Shown piece after piece: positions 15,450-24,707 of a stretch of DNA of 64,000 bases; position 1 is the stretch's first letter, and each line of letters starts with the position of its first letter. A program made the translations under genes and the position numbers. The notes under the pieces were generated by a model that saw only the letters and a list, made by a program, of their open reading frames with translations, was not told the origin of the DNA and ran no database searches. Source of the stretch: JANNVK01 sp031430435 (lineage in GTDB: Bacteria > Acidobacteriota > Blastocatellia > Pyrinomonadales > Pyrinomonadaceae); NCBI GenBank assembly GCA_031430435.1, contig JANPBM010000044.1, positions 1 to 64,000 on the forward strand, read 5' to 3'.

Positions 15450-18400
15450 TTAAACCGTCAACGCTTCCCCAACCAATTTCGCCTGCTCCAAATTATGAAT
15501 CGCGTAACTTCCCGTCGCGGGCGATGCCGACGCAACGCGACCGACAAATTCAAAGCTCATTTTGCCTTTAATTTCATCCAATCGCGGACGGACAAAAACC
15601 CAGCCGCCCATATTTCGCGGTTCTTCTTGGCACCAAATTAACGATGTTGCGTTTTTATATTTCGCAAAAACCTCTTGTAATTTAGCTTTCGGGAACGGAT
15701 AAAATTGTTCTAGCCTGACGACTGCTACGTTTTCGTTTTTCGCTTTTTCCAAATCGTAGAATACTTTTCCGCTTGCTACAACAATGCGTTTTACTTTTGA
15801 AACATCGGCGTTGGCATCATCGATTACGGGTTGAAAACCGCCGTTGGTTAAATCGGCAACGGTTGAGCTTGCTTCCGGTAAACGCAATAAACTCTTTGGT
15901 GTCATCACAATCAGCGGTCGGACGATTTCTTGTTTTGCTTGTCGCCGCAGAAGATGAAAATAATTTGCGGGCGTGGTCGGGTTGCAAACTTGCAGATTAT
16001 TTTCCGCACAAAGTTGTAAAAATCTCTCTAATCTGGCGGACGAATGTTCGGGACCTTGACCTTCGTAGCCGTGCGGCAGCAACAACACAACCGGACTTCT
16101 TTGCTTCCATTTATCTTCGGATGACGAAATATATTGGTCGATTATAACTTGGGCGCCGTTCGCAAAATCGCCGAACTGAGCTTCCCAAATCGTCAGCGAA
16201 TCGGGCGAGATTACCGAATATCCATACTCAAAACCGAGAACGCCTTGCTCTGAAAGTGAGCTGTCAAAAACATAAAATCTCGCTTTCGGGTTCGCTTCAT
16301 TGCGGATTTCACTGAGCGGCAGCCAGCGTTCGCCCGTAATCGTGTCATACATACTCGCGTGGCGATGCGAAAATGTGCCGCGTCCCGAATCTTGTCCGCT
16401 AAGTCTGACAGGCGTGCCTTCCGAAACCAGCGAACCAAACGCGATTGCTTCGGCAAATCCCCAATCCATCGGTACTTCGCCTGTTCCCATTTTCGCCCGT
16501 TTTGCCAGTTGCCCGACCATTTTCGGGTTGATTTGAAAACCTTCCGGCACAAGCGAAATTTTGTCGGAAACTTGACGCAAAACTTCCGTTGAAATTGACG
16601 TATCCAAGATGTTTGAACCGTCTTCGTCAACGGTTGGTTCGTGCAAAACTGCCTTCACAGGTTTATCGGCGACAATTTGTTTGACACGTTTCAAAATGTC
16701 TTCATATTTCGCTACAACCGTGTCTGTCATCTCTTTATGACTCGTTTCGTCAATCACTTTTTCGCGGATAAGTTGTTGTGCGTAAAGATGTTGCACGCCG
16801 GGATGATTTTTAACTTTGGCATACATCACAGGTTGCGTATAGCTCGGTTCATCGCCTTCGTTGTGTCCGAGTTTGCGGAAACCGACCAAATCCATGACCA
16901 CATCTTTGTTAAATTCTTGCCGATAAGCAAGTGCGATTAAAATGACGCGAAACGCTGCTTCGGGATCGTCGCCGTTGATGTGAAAAATCGGCGTTTGCGT
17001 GATTTGTGCGGCATCGGTCGAATAAATTGACGAACGCGATTCGCCCGGCGAAGTGGTGAAACCGATTTGATTATTGATGACAATATGAATTGTTCCGCCG
17101 GTTCTGTAACCGGTTAAATTCGCCAGTTGCAGCGTTTCCATCACGGTTCCTTGTCCCGCAAACGCCGCGTCGCCGTGCAATAAAACCGGCAAAACTTCGT
17201 CAATTACGTCTTCTCTCGTCCGTTGCTGACCGTTGCGAAGTTCGTCTTGTTTTGCCCGAACCATTCCTTCAACCACAGGATTTACGAACTCTAAGTGCGA
17301 CGGATTACAGGCAAGCTGAATCCGTATGTCGTTGCCGTTTAGGGTTTTATGTTGTCCGATTGCTCCTTGGTGATATTTTACGTCGCCTTCGTCCGCCGGA
17401 AAACTCGGATGTGCAGTTCCCTCGAAAATCGTAAAAATGCGTTCCGCCATCGACAAATCAACGATGTTGCAAAGCACATTCAAACGACCGCGATGAGCCA
17501 TTCCGAGATAAATTTCGTTCACGCCGTTTGCCGAAGATTTTTCCACTAACTGATCCAACATCGGAATCAAAGTTTCACAACCTTCAAGCGAAAAACGCTT
17601 TTGTCCAAGGTATTTTTTGTGCAAAAATTGCTCAAATTGTTCGGCTTCGATCAGTTTATTGAGCAACGCTTTTTTCGTTTCAGCCGAAAGCGGTTCAAAA
17701 TCTACAAACTGTTGACGAATTTGCTCGCGAATCCATTCTTTTTCGCGTTTTTCTTGAATATGGCGATATTCGATACCGACTTTTCCGCAATATGCTTTCT
17801 GCAAAATGTCCAAAATTCGGCGAAGTGTCGCGGTTTTTTCGCCGTGCAAACCACCCGTGATAAACTCGCGGTCTAAATCCCAAATCGTCAACCCGAAATT
17901 GTCTAAATCAAGTTCGGCGGCGTGATGCGAAGTCATATTGAGCGGATCAATGTCTGCGAGAAGATGTCCGCGAATCCGATAAGCGTTGATCAATTGCAAA
18001 ACATTCGCTTGTTTTTCGATTTGTTCGCGGACGTGACCGCCGCCGAAAATTGCCGGATTATGGTCTTCCGAAAGCCGTAGCGGCGGATAATTTATCTCTA
18101 AATCTTTGAAAATCGTGTCGAAAAAATTATGTTTGCCGATTAAAAATTCGTGAATCTTAGCAAGCAAAAGTCCGCTTTCCGCACCTTGAATAATGCGATG
18201 ATCGTAGGTCGAAGTCATCGTCATTACTTTAGAAATGCCGATTTGCGAAAGTGCGGCGGCGGTCATTGCCTGATATTCGGCGGGATATTCGATTGCACCT
18301 GTGGCAATAATCACGCCTTGTCCCGCCATCAAACGCGGATTTGACGCAACCGTGCCGAGTGTTCCCGGATTTGTCAGCGAAATTGTCGTGCCTTGAAAAT

Positions 18401-19109
18401 CCTGCATCGTCAATTTGCCGTCTCTCGCACGTTTGACAATTTCGTTATACGCGGCAAAAAACTGGGCGAAATTCAATTTTTCGGAACCTTTGATGCTCGG
18501 CACAAGCAAGTTTCGCGTGCCGTCTTTTTTCTCGATGTCAATCGCCAAACCAACGTTCACGGCTTCGTGTTCAAGCCGCGACGGCGAACCGTTAATCTCT
18601 GCGTAACCGTGATTTAAGCGGGGGAATTCGCCTAACGCTTTGACCATCGCCCACGCGATGATGTGCGTAAACGAAATTTTTCCGCGTCCTGTTTTAGCCA
18701 AAAAATCGTTGATGATTTTGCGATTTTCTTCCAATACTTTGACGGGAATTCGGCGAGTCGAGGTTGCCGTCGGCACACCCAAACTCATCTCCATATTTTC
18801 GACAATTTTTTTCGACGCACCGATAATCGGCTTAAATTCAATGTCGGAACCAAGTGCGATTGCCGCTTTTTCTTTTGCCGTGGCAACAGCGGTCGAATCG
18901 TTTGAAGTTGCCGGAGTTGCCGCCGCCGGAGTTGTGTTCACAACCGAAACTTGTTCAAGCGGCGAAGCGGTGTTCATCAACTCTGCGAAAAATGTTCGCC
19001 AAGATTCGTCAACCGACTTTGCGTCAGCCTTGTATTTTGCCAATAAACCTTCAACGTAGTTAGCGTTTGCCCCGAAATGTTCGTTAATATATTCAGATAA
19101 ATTTGTCAT
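15450..19109 (-). CDS. kgd: Multifunctional 2-oxoglutarate metabolism enzyme (E1 with fused E2 acyltransferase domain)
   Basis: The ATG at 19109 (MTNLSEYINEHFG) gives 1219 residues. Order of parts: an N-terminal segment like that of SucA (1-45), an Ala/Thr-rich linker (50-85), an E2 succinyltransferase-type catalytic domain (about 95-335) with DHRIIQG at 303-309, and then a complete thiamine-diphosphate E1 (from about 375) with YRIRGHLLADIDPLN, HRGRLNVL, LLHGDAAFAGQG and QIGFTTSPGESRSS. There is no lipoyl domain. This is the KGD layout known from actinobacteria, which works with a separate lipoylated E2 and E3 in the TCA cycle and can also decarboxylate 2-oxoglutarate. A small gene follows at once; a duplicated 16-bp element lies in the leader. 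Confidence 0.92.
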   Translation of the reverse strand: MTNLSEYINEHFGANANYVEGLLAKYKADAKSVDESWRTFFAELMNTASPLEQVSVVNTTPAAATPATSNDSTAVATAKEKAAIALGSDIEFKPIIGASKKIVENMEMSLGVPTATSTRRIPVKVLEENRKIINDFLAKTGRGKISFTHIIAWAMVKALGEFPRLNHGYAEINGSPSRLEHEAVNVGLAIDIEKKDGTRNLLVPSIKGSEKLNFAQFFAAYNEIVKRARDGKLTMQDFQGTTISLTNPGTLGTVASNPRLMAGQGVIIATGAIEYPAEYQAMTAAALSQIGISKVMTMTSTYDHRIIQGAESGLLLAKIHEFLIGKHNFFDTIFKDLEINYPPLRLSEDHNPAIFGGGHVREQIEKQANVLQLINAYRIRGHLLADIDPLNMTSHHAAELDLDNFGLTIWDLDREFITGGLHGEKTATLRRILDILQKAYCGKVGIEYRHIQEKREKEWIREQIRQQFVDFEPLSAETKKALLNKLIEAEQFEQFLHKKYLGQKRFSLEGCETLIPMLDQLVEKSSANGVNEIYLGMAHRGRLNVLCNIVDLSMAERIFTIFEGTAHPSFPADEGDVKYHQGAIGQHKTLNGNDIRIQLACNPSHLEFVNPVVEGMVRAKQDELRNGQQRTREDVIDEVLPVLLHGDAAFAGQGTVMETLQLANLTGYRTGGTIHIVINNQIGFTTSPGESRSSIYSTDAAQITQTPIFHINGDDPEAAFRVILIALAYRQEFNKDVVMDLVGFRKLGHNEGDEPSYTQPVMYAKVKNHPGVQHLYAQQLIREKVIDETSHKEMTDTVVAKYEDILKRVKQIVADKPVKAVLHEPTVDEDGSNILDTSISTEVLRQVSDKISLVPEGFQINPKMVGQLAKRAKMGTGEVPMDWGFAEAIAFGSLVSEGTPVRLSGQDSGRGTFSHRHASMYDTITGERWLPLSEIRNEANPKARFYVFDSSLSEQGVLGFEYGYSVISPDSLTIWEAQFGDFANGAQVIIDQYISSSEDKWKQRSPVVLLLPHGYEGQGPEHSSARLERFLQLCAENNLQVCNPTTPANYFHLLRRQAKQEIVRPLIVMTPKSLLRLPEASSTVADLTNGGFQPVIDDANADVSKVKRIVVASGKVFYDLEKAKNENVAVVRLEQFYPFPKAKLQEVFAKYKNATSLIWCQEEPRNMGGWVFVRPRLDEIKGKMSFEFVGRVASASPATGSYAIHNLEQAKLVGEALTV

Positions 19110-19198
19110 AAAATCACTCTGCAATAATTTTAACGCAAAACGAGGAAATCTGAAATTGCAGAAAAAAAAGTATTGACTTTCTTCTTTGGTTTAAACGT

Positions 19199-19230
19199 AA
19201 TTAAAACGCATCAGAATTAAAACGCATCAG
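19199..19230. repeat. Perfect tandem 16-bp duplication upstream of kgd
   Basis: AATTAAAACGCATCAG occurs twice head to tail at 19199-19214 and 19215-19230, about 90-120 bp before the kgd start. It lies in the ~335-bp region between kgd and the divergent gene at 19445. The rest of that region holds a promoter at 19358 and nothing else recognised. Confidence 0.85.
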
Positions 19231-19357
19231 AATAAAGTAGTTTCCCAAAATGACGGCAACAAATAAACTTGTTGATAACTTTAGCGGTTTGAAACATATC
19301 GGCTTGCCGCCTTTAATCTCGAAAAAACAAAAAGCAAATTCCGTCGATAAAAAATAA

Positions 19358-19387
19358 TTGGCATTGTGTCATGTAAAAATGTATAAT
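19358..19387 (+). promoter_or_regulatory. Sigma-70-type promoter for the FemAB/BioF2-like gene
   Basis: TTGGCA (19358-19363) and TATAAT (19382-19387) are separated by 18 bp. Transcription from about 19394 rules out the upstream in-frame starts and supports the ATG at 19445. Confidence 0.65.
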
Positions 19388-19444
19388 CGGATTCGGGAGC
19401 AAAATCTTTATGTTTCCGTTTTTTTCTCCACTTCTTCTCTGACA

Positions 19445-21142
19445 ATGAGCATTTTTTTAGTCCGACATAATCAAGCCCGAATACTTTTAAACGACGTAAC
19501 TTTTCAAGCAAAATGGCAACATTTATTTGATAACTGCGCGTGGGCGACCGTTTTTCAAAATCCGGTCTTTCTGCAAATTTGGCACAAACATTATCAAGAA
19601 ATTTACGAACTTATTTTTGTGTATGAAACAAATTCGGCAGACGAAATCATCGGTTTGTTTCCGCTTGGTTTTTGTAAATCAAATAACGAACTCTCGGTTG
19701 CAGGAAATTATCACGCGGAATATCAAACTTGGTTGGCAACAAACGAAAACGCTAACCTGTTTATTACAAACGCTTTAGATTTATTGCAAAAAGAGTTTCC
19801 GCGACTTGGTTTGCGGTTTTTGTTTCTCGCGCCAAATTCGCCGCTGGAGTGGTTGAGCGAAAAATGGGGGAAAACTTGTAATTTACGAGAAATGCCGCGA
19901 CCTTTGATTGCCATTGGCGAAAGCGGCAAAGCGGTTGAGTCTTTGAAAAAGAAAGGAAATAAATCTCGGCTCAGGCAATTAAAAAAACACGGTGAGCCGG
20001 AATTTATCGAACTGAAAAACGTTTTGGAATTTGATGAAATTTTCGACGAAATCGAAAATTATTCAAAGTTGCGACTGAGTGCTTTGCACAATGTCAAGCC
20101 GACCTTTGATGCCGGTCGAAAACCGTTTCACCTTGATTTAATGCGTCAAACCGATTGGGTTTATCCGACTGTTTTGAAAGTCGGCAACGAAATTGCTTCG
20201 GCGCAAGTTTGTTTGAAAAACAGAGACGAAATGTTGCTTTGCATAACGGCAATGTCGCCGAAATTTGCCAAACAATCGCCGAGTAAACTGCATCTTTTGA
20301 TGCTTGAACAAGAGTTTGAAAACAGAAAAATGCCGATCTTCGATTTGTCGCCCGGCGAAGGTTACAAAGATCGGTTTGCCACACATTACGACAAAGCACA
20401 CGCATTAACAGTTTTTTTCGACCAAAAAGATTTTGTAAAATATGAAACCAAAAGAAAAATCACCGGCTTTGCGCGTGAAAAAATGGAGCAGTTAAATATA
20501 AGAAAAACAAAGGCTTTTTCGATTGCCGACAGACTCAGACACAAATTAAAACGCGTCAAAATTTGGACAATACCGCGAACTGCGGCAAAAAACATCGGAC
20601 GTAAAATTTACGAAAAAGCTGAGTGTCGTTTTTATTATTTTGAAGTTGAGAAGATAAAAAACTTGCCGAACTATGATTTTGTGCGGCGAAATTCGATTGA
20701 AGATTTACTCAAATTTGAACCGACGGAAGGTTGGCAATTTACGACCGCGCAGTTTCACCAAGAAGTCTTGAAACGCTTTGAAGAAGGCTCGATTGCCTAT
20801 ACTTTTGCCGAAGACGGAATACTTTTGCATTACGGCTGGTTGCTTGAAAACCAAAAAATTTCGCGCGTTCCCGAAGTTGGCAATGCCGAGTTTCATTTTC
20901 CGCCGAACTCTGCCGTTTTGTTTGATTTTTACACACACCCGACCGGACGCGGACGTAAATTTTATCACAAATCGCTGTCGCAAATGTTGCATATTGCATC
21001 GCAAATTCCCGATGTCGAAAAAGTTTTTATCGGTGTTTTAGCAGATAATAAACCTTCGCGACATGTGATTGAAAAAATCGGGTTTACTTATGATTCAAGT
21101 TTATTTATGGAAACAAAATTTGGTCGCACCAAAACTTGGTAA
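19445..21142 (+). CDS. Two-domain GNAT protein (BioF2/FemAB-like)
   Basis: The ATG at 19445 (MSIFLVRHNQ) gives 565 residues and lies after the visible promoter. The first ~360 residues follow the BioF2-like/FemAB-type acetyltransferase layout: WATVFQNPVFLQIWHKHY near the start, KKKGNKSRLRQLKKHG in the middle, and FDLSPGEGYKDRFATHY, a conserved block of this group. The C-terminal ~170 residues form a second GNAT-like domain with DFYTHPTGRGRKFYHKSLSQ and KPSRHVIEKIGFTY. Related proteins transfer acyl or aminoacyl groups in cell-envelope or polysaccharide synthesis. The substrate is not evident and no polysaccharide genes are adjacent. Confidence 0.78.
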   Translation: MSIFLVRHNQARILLNDVTFQAKWQHLFDNCAWATVFQNPVFLQIWHKHYQEIYELIFVYETNSADEIIGLFPLGFCKSNNELSVAGNYHAEYQTWLATNENANLFITNALDLLQKEFPRLGLRFLFLAPNSPLEWLSEKWGKTCNLREMPRPLIAIGESGKAVESLKKKGNKSRLRQLKKHGEPEFIELKNVLEFDEIFDEIENYSKLRLSALHNVKPTFDAGRKPFHLDLMRQTDWVYPTVLKVGNEIASAQVCLKNRDEMLLCITAMSPKFAKQSPSKLHLLMLEQEFENRKMPIFDLSPGEGYKDRFATHYDKAHALTVFFDQKDFVKYETKRKITGFAREKMEQLNIRKTKAFSIADRLRHKLKRVKIWTIPRTAAKNIGRKIYEKAECRFYYFEVEKIKNLPNYDFVRRNSIEDLLKFEPTEGWQFTTAQFHQEVLKRFEEGSIAYTFAEDGILLHYGWLLENQKISRVPEVGNAEFHFPPNSAVLFDFYTHPTGRGRKFYHKSLSQMLHIASQIPDVEKVFIGVLADNKPSRHVIEKIGFTYDSSLFMETKFGRTKTW

Positions 21143-21165
21143 AGAATAAAAACTCCGTAACCCAT

Positions 21166-21224
21166 AAAAAAATCGACGTTGAAAGTATTGCAAAAATGCC
21201 GTCTTTCCACCGCCGATTTTTTTT
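21166..21224. terminator. Bidirectional terminator between convergent genes
   Basis: AAAAAAATCG (21166-21175) pairs with CGATTTTTTTT (21214-21224), and the inner arms GTTGAAAG / CTTTCCAC extend the stem with mismatches. A/T runs on both sides suit termination in both directions. Confidence 0.6.
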
Positions 21225-21237
21225 AGTTTAACGCCGA

Positions 21238-24003
21238 TTACTTTTTACTTTTTGCAAAATCGCCCGCTTTGAAAATCGAGATTTTGTCAAGATTCAGATA
21301 TTTCTTCATCGCGGCATTTACTTCTTCGAGCGTCAAAGATTCGACTTTTTTGTCTAAAGCATCGTCCCACGCAAACGTTCGATTGATAAAAAGATAATTC
21401 GACAACGTGCCGACAAGACTTCCGTCGGCACCGCGATTTCGTTTGCGACTCAGCAACCAACCTGCTTTTGCTTGCGTCAGTTCGTCCGCCGTGAAACCTG
21501 TCGTCGTTGCTTTTTGGACTTCATCTTTGAACGCCGCTTCAAGTTTTTCAATGTTTTCAGGCGCATAAATTGCGTTTGCAAAGAAAATAGCGCTTTCGTC
21601 AAGCGAACCGACTTGCAAATTTGAACCGACACTGTAACTTAAACCTTCTTTTTGGCGAAGTCTGGTTGCCAGACGCGAATTCAAAAATCCGCCGCCGAAA
21701 ATAAAGTTTCCGAGTGTGAAAGCAGCATAATCGGGATTGTCGTCCTTCATTTTGATATTTGAACGGGCAAAGAAAATTGCGTTTGCTTTATCGGGTGTTT
21801 CAAACGATTTGTTGACCGCCGGAATCTCCGTAAAGTCATTCGGAATTCTTTGGTAAGGTTTTGCGCTCTTCCACGAACCGAAAAGCGCGGTTGCCAACGG
21901 TGCGATTTCTTTTTCGTCGAAATCGCCGATAACTGAAAGTTCACCTGCCGAAGCGCCGTAAAAATCTTTGTAAAACTTCTTGACATCATCAAGTGTAATC
22001 GCTTTAACGGTCGCAATATCTTCATCGAGAGTTCCCGCGTAACGAACATCGCCTTTCGGATATTTGTTGAAAGCAACTGACATTGCCCGAATTGCGATGC
22101 TTTGCGGTTCGCTTCGTTCGTTTTCCAAATTTGCCAGAGTTTCTGTCTTGAGTTGGTCGAATTCGACTTGCGGAAACGCCGGTTCTTTCAAAATTTCGGC
22201 AACCAATTTCATCACTTCGGGCAAGTTTTGACGAGTTGTGGTCATTGATGCTCCGGCAGAAGTTGCTCCGCCGAAAACAAGACCTTGAGCTTTCAAGCGG
22301 TCAATTTCATCTTTGATTTGCAGACGAGATTTTTTCATCGTTCCGCGCATCAAAAGTTGTCCGGCAAAATTACCGGCATCACTGCGATTCATCAAACTTT
22401 TGACATCGCCCATTCGCAGATTTAAGCGAAGAATTACCGAATCTCCGCGATTTTCCTTCGATAAAAATACTGTTTTCAAACCACCGACGGCACCGCGTTT
22501 GGCGCGACTTTCGATGTTCGCGGGCGACGGGTCGAAAACCTCGCCGACGGCAAGAGCTTCTCCGCCTTTGACATCTTTCGTCATCGCCGCAATTTCATCG
22601 TCGCTGACTTTCGGAATTTCTGCCCGAACCGGTTTTTCGGTCGGAACAAAGATTCCGAGCGTTCGATTTGATTGCAAAAGATATGCTTTGGCGACTCGTT
22701 GAACGTCCTCAGGCGTAACTTTTTTCATTCGGTCGCGGTACAAGAAAACCAATCGCCAATCGCCTCGCGCCACCCAATCAGTCATCAATAAAGCAACCGT
22801 ATTCGGCTCGTTAAACGCCAATTCAATGCCTTTTAACGACGATGCTTTGAATCTTTCAACTTCTTCTTTAGTCGGCGGTGTTTGGGCAAAATTCTCGATT
22901 GTTTCGAGCAACGCTTGGCGAGCATCGTCCATCGAAGCGGTTTTTGTCAATTCGGCGCCGAAGATAGAATAACTCGGCTCTTTATTTTGAAATACTTGGC
23001 TGAACACGCTCGTTGCTTTTTTTGATTCAACCAAAGATTTATAAAGTCTGCCCGACGGCGTGTCGGTCAAAAGTCGGCTCAAAACCATCACCGCCGCAAA
23101 ATCCGGATGCGAACTAGGCGGAATGTGATAACCCGACATCACATATTGAGCATCGCCGACGCGACGAATTGTTACTTGTCGTTCGCCGTCTTGGGTCGGT
23201 TCAACTGTCCAATTTTTTTCGATGACGCGAGTCGGTTTCGGTATCGCGCTAAACTTTTGGTTGATTAAATTCAGCGTTTTTGCTTCGTCGATTTTTCCCG
23301 CGACAACTAAAACCGCGTTATCCGGCTGATAATACTTGCGATAAAACGCTTGCAAATTTTCAATTTTGACGTTTTCAACATCCGATCTGGCGCCAATTGT
23401 ATCTTTGCCGTAATTGTGCCATTGATACGCGGTTGCTTGTATTTTTTCTATCAAAACTCCCGCACCGTCGTTTTCGCCCGACTCCATTTCATTCCGGACA
23501 ACCGAAAATTCACTGTCAAAATCTTTTTTGGCGATATACGAATTAACCATTCGATCGGCTTCTAAATCCAATGCCCAATCAAGATTTGCCTCAGTCGCGG
23601 CGAAAGTTTCAAAATAATTTGTGCGGTCATACCACGTTGAACCGTTCGGACTTGCACCGTGCGAGGTCAATTCCGCCGGAATGTTCGGATGCTTCGGCGT
23701 GCCTTTGAAAACCAAATGCTCAAGCAAATGAGCCATTCCGGTTTCGCCGTAATTTTCGTGTTTTGAACCGACTTTATAAATAATATTGACGGTAACGTTT
23801 TGCTTGGTTGCGTCCGGAAAGAGCAAAATCTGTAAACCGTTCGGCAAACGATATTCGGTAATTCCCTCGATAGAATTAACTTTTTGGACACCTGCGGGAA
23901 GATTGCCCGGTTGTGCCAATACTTTGCCGGACGAACCGGAAAAAAACAACGCGAAAGCTAAAACGGACAAAATCAACGTTTCAGCAGAAAATTTTGAATT
24001 CAT
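21238..24003 (-). CDS. M16 family zinc peptidase, two-repeat, secreted
   Basis: A 921-residue pitrilysin-type protein with a signal peptide (LILSVLAFALFFSG). The first half has the inverted zinc motif HxxEH in MAHLLEHLVFKG (His 92, Glu 95, His 96) and the downstream Glu in VVRNEMESGENDG, so it is the active half. The second half (from about residue 480) repeats the fold with no HxxEH, as usual for the non-catalytic partner. It ends in a Lys-rich tail. It should degrade peptides or process proteins in the periplasm. It stands alone, convergent with the FemAB-like gene. Confidence 0.92.
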   Translation of the reverse strand: MNSKFSAETLILSVLAFALFFSGSSGKVLAQPGNLPAGVQKVNSIEGITEYRLPNGLQILLFPDATKQNVTVNIIYKVGSKHENYGETGMAHLLEHLVFKGTPKHPNIPAELTSHGASPNGSTWYDRTNYFETFAATEANLDWALDLEADRMVNSYIAKKDFDSEFSVVRNEMESGENDGAGVLIEKIQATAYQWHNYGKDTIGARSDVENVKIENLQAFYRKYYQPDNAVLVVAGKIDEAKTLNLINQKFSAIPKPTRVIEKNWTVEPTQDGERQVTIRRVGDAQYVMSGYHIPPSSHPDFAAVMVLSRLLTDTPSGRLYKSLVESKKATSVFSQVFQNKEPSYSIFGAELTKTASMDDARQALLETIENFAQTPPTKEEVERFKASSLKGIELAFNEPNTVALLMTDWVARGDWRLVFLYRDRMKKVTPEDVQRVAKAYLLQSNRTLGIFVPTEKPVRAEIPKVSDDEIAAMTKDVKGGEALAVGEVFDPSPANIESRAKRGAVGGLKTVFLSKENRGDSVILRLNLRMGDVKSLMNRSDAGNFAGQLLMRGTMKKSRLQIKDEIDRLKAQGLVFGGATSAGASMTTTRQNLPEVMKLVAEILKEPAFPQVEFDQLKTETLANLENERSEPQSIAIRAMSVAFNKYPKGDVRYAGTLDEDIATVKAITLDDVKKFYKDFYGASAGELSVIGDFDEKEIAPLATALFGSWKSAKPYQRIPNDFTEIPAVNKSFETPDKANAIFFARSNIKMKDDNPDYAAFTLGNFIFGGGFLNSRLATRLRQKEGLSYSVGSNLQVGSLDESAIFFANAIYAPENIEKLEAAFKDEVQKATTTGFTADELTQAKAGWLLSRKRNRGADGSLVGTLSNYLFINRTFAWDDALDKKVESLTLEEVNAAMKKYLNLDKISIFKAGDFAKSKK

Positions 24004-24120
24004 AAAATCTCCAATTCTAATAATATTTCTGAAATTTAGAGTAACCGAATTAAGATTAACTCAATATTTAAGACACAACAAATTTGCGTAAAGTTTCACC
24101 CGCAAAAACCCCGTGATGTT

Positions 24121-24657
24121 CTAAAAGTATTTTAATAAATCCGCAAATTCGTTCCAAACCAAGTATAAAATGTATGCGCTCAGCAAAACCGAACCGGCTA
24201 AAATTGCGACTAAAATTCCGATAATTGCCAGCACGAAAATCCAATCGCCGGTTGTTCCCGTGCCGCGACCTTTGCCGCGTTTGCGGATTAAATCCATATT
24301 TTGCTTGTTCGCTTTCCAAACAAAATCGAACGCATCGCCAAAAAACGGAATTACCCCGACGGCGTAATCAAGTCCGATATTAAACGCCATTCTGAGCAAA
24401 GTGATTTTCGGCACACCGTAACGCACGCCCGCCACCAAAATATAAAACGAAACCAACGCGGTTGAAAGATCGCCGACATTCGGAATCAAACCGATTAACG
24501 AATCGAGTCCGAATTTCCACCCGACACCCGGAATTTTGAAAAGCCCGTCGAGATAACGACTCAAAGTTTCCAGATTTTCTTCGATCTCGATTTGTTTACG
24601 CTCCTGTTTCGACATTCCGAAAGCGTGCCGTTGTTCAATTTGTTCAGTGTTTTCCAT
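24121..24657 (-). CDS. DUF4112 membrane protein
   Basis: A 178-residue protein with the DUF4112 blocks: LDGLFKIPGVGWKFGLDSLIGLIPNVGD, LLRMAFNIGLDYAVGVIPFFGDAFDFVWKANKQN (each read in parts), and a C-terminal pair of hydrophobic segments (WIFVLAIIGILVAILAGSVL). The paired G-x-I-P-x-x-G-D motifs are typical. It is an integral membrane protein of unknown role. It is 50 bp downstream of the HEAT-cyclophilin gene, on the same strand, possibly co-transcribed. Confidence 0.85.
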   Translation of the reverse strand: MENTEQIEQRHAFGMSKQERKQIEIEENLETLSRYLDGLFKIPGVGWKFGLDSLIGLIPNVGDLSTALVSFYILVAGVRYGVPKITLLRMAFNIGLDYAVGVIPFFGDAFDFVWKANKQNMDLIRKRGKGRGTGTTGDWIFVLAIIGILVAILAGSVLLSAYILYLVWNEFADLLKYF

Positions 24658-24707
24658 AATGGTTCAGCCGCGAGTTTTGACAAAAAAAACCTGTGTTGAG
24701 CGGCGGA

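Noticed and set aside
19281..19511. Minus-strand ORF of 76 codons
   Set aside because: It overlaps the promoter and start of the FemAB-like gene, has a basic low-information sequence and no ribosome site.
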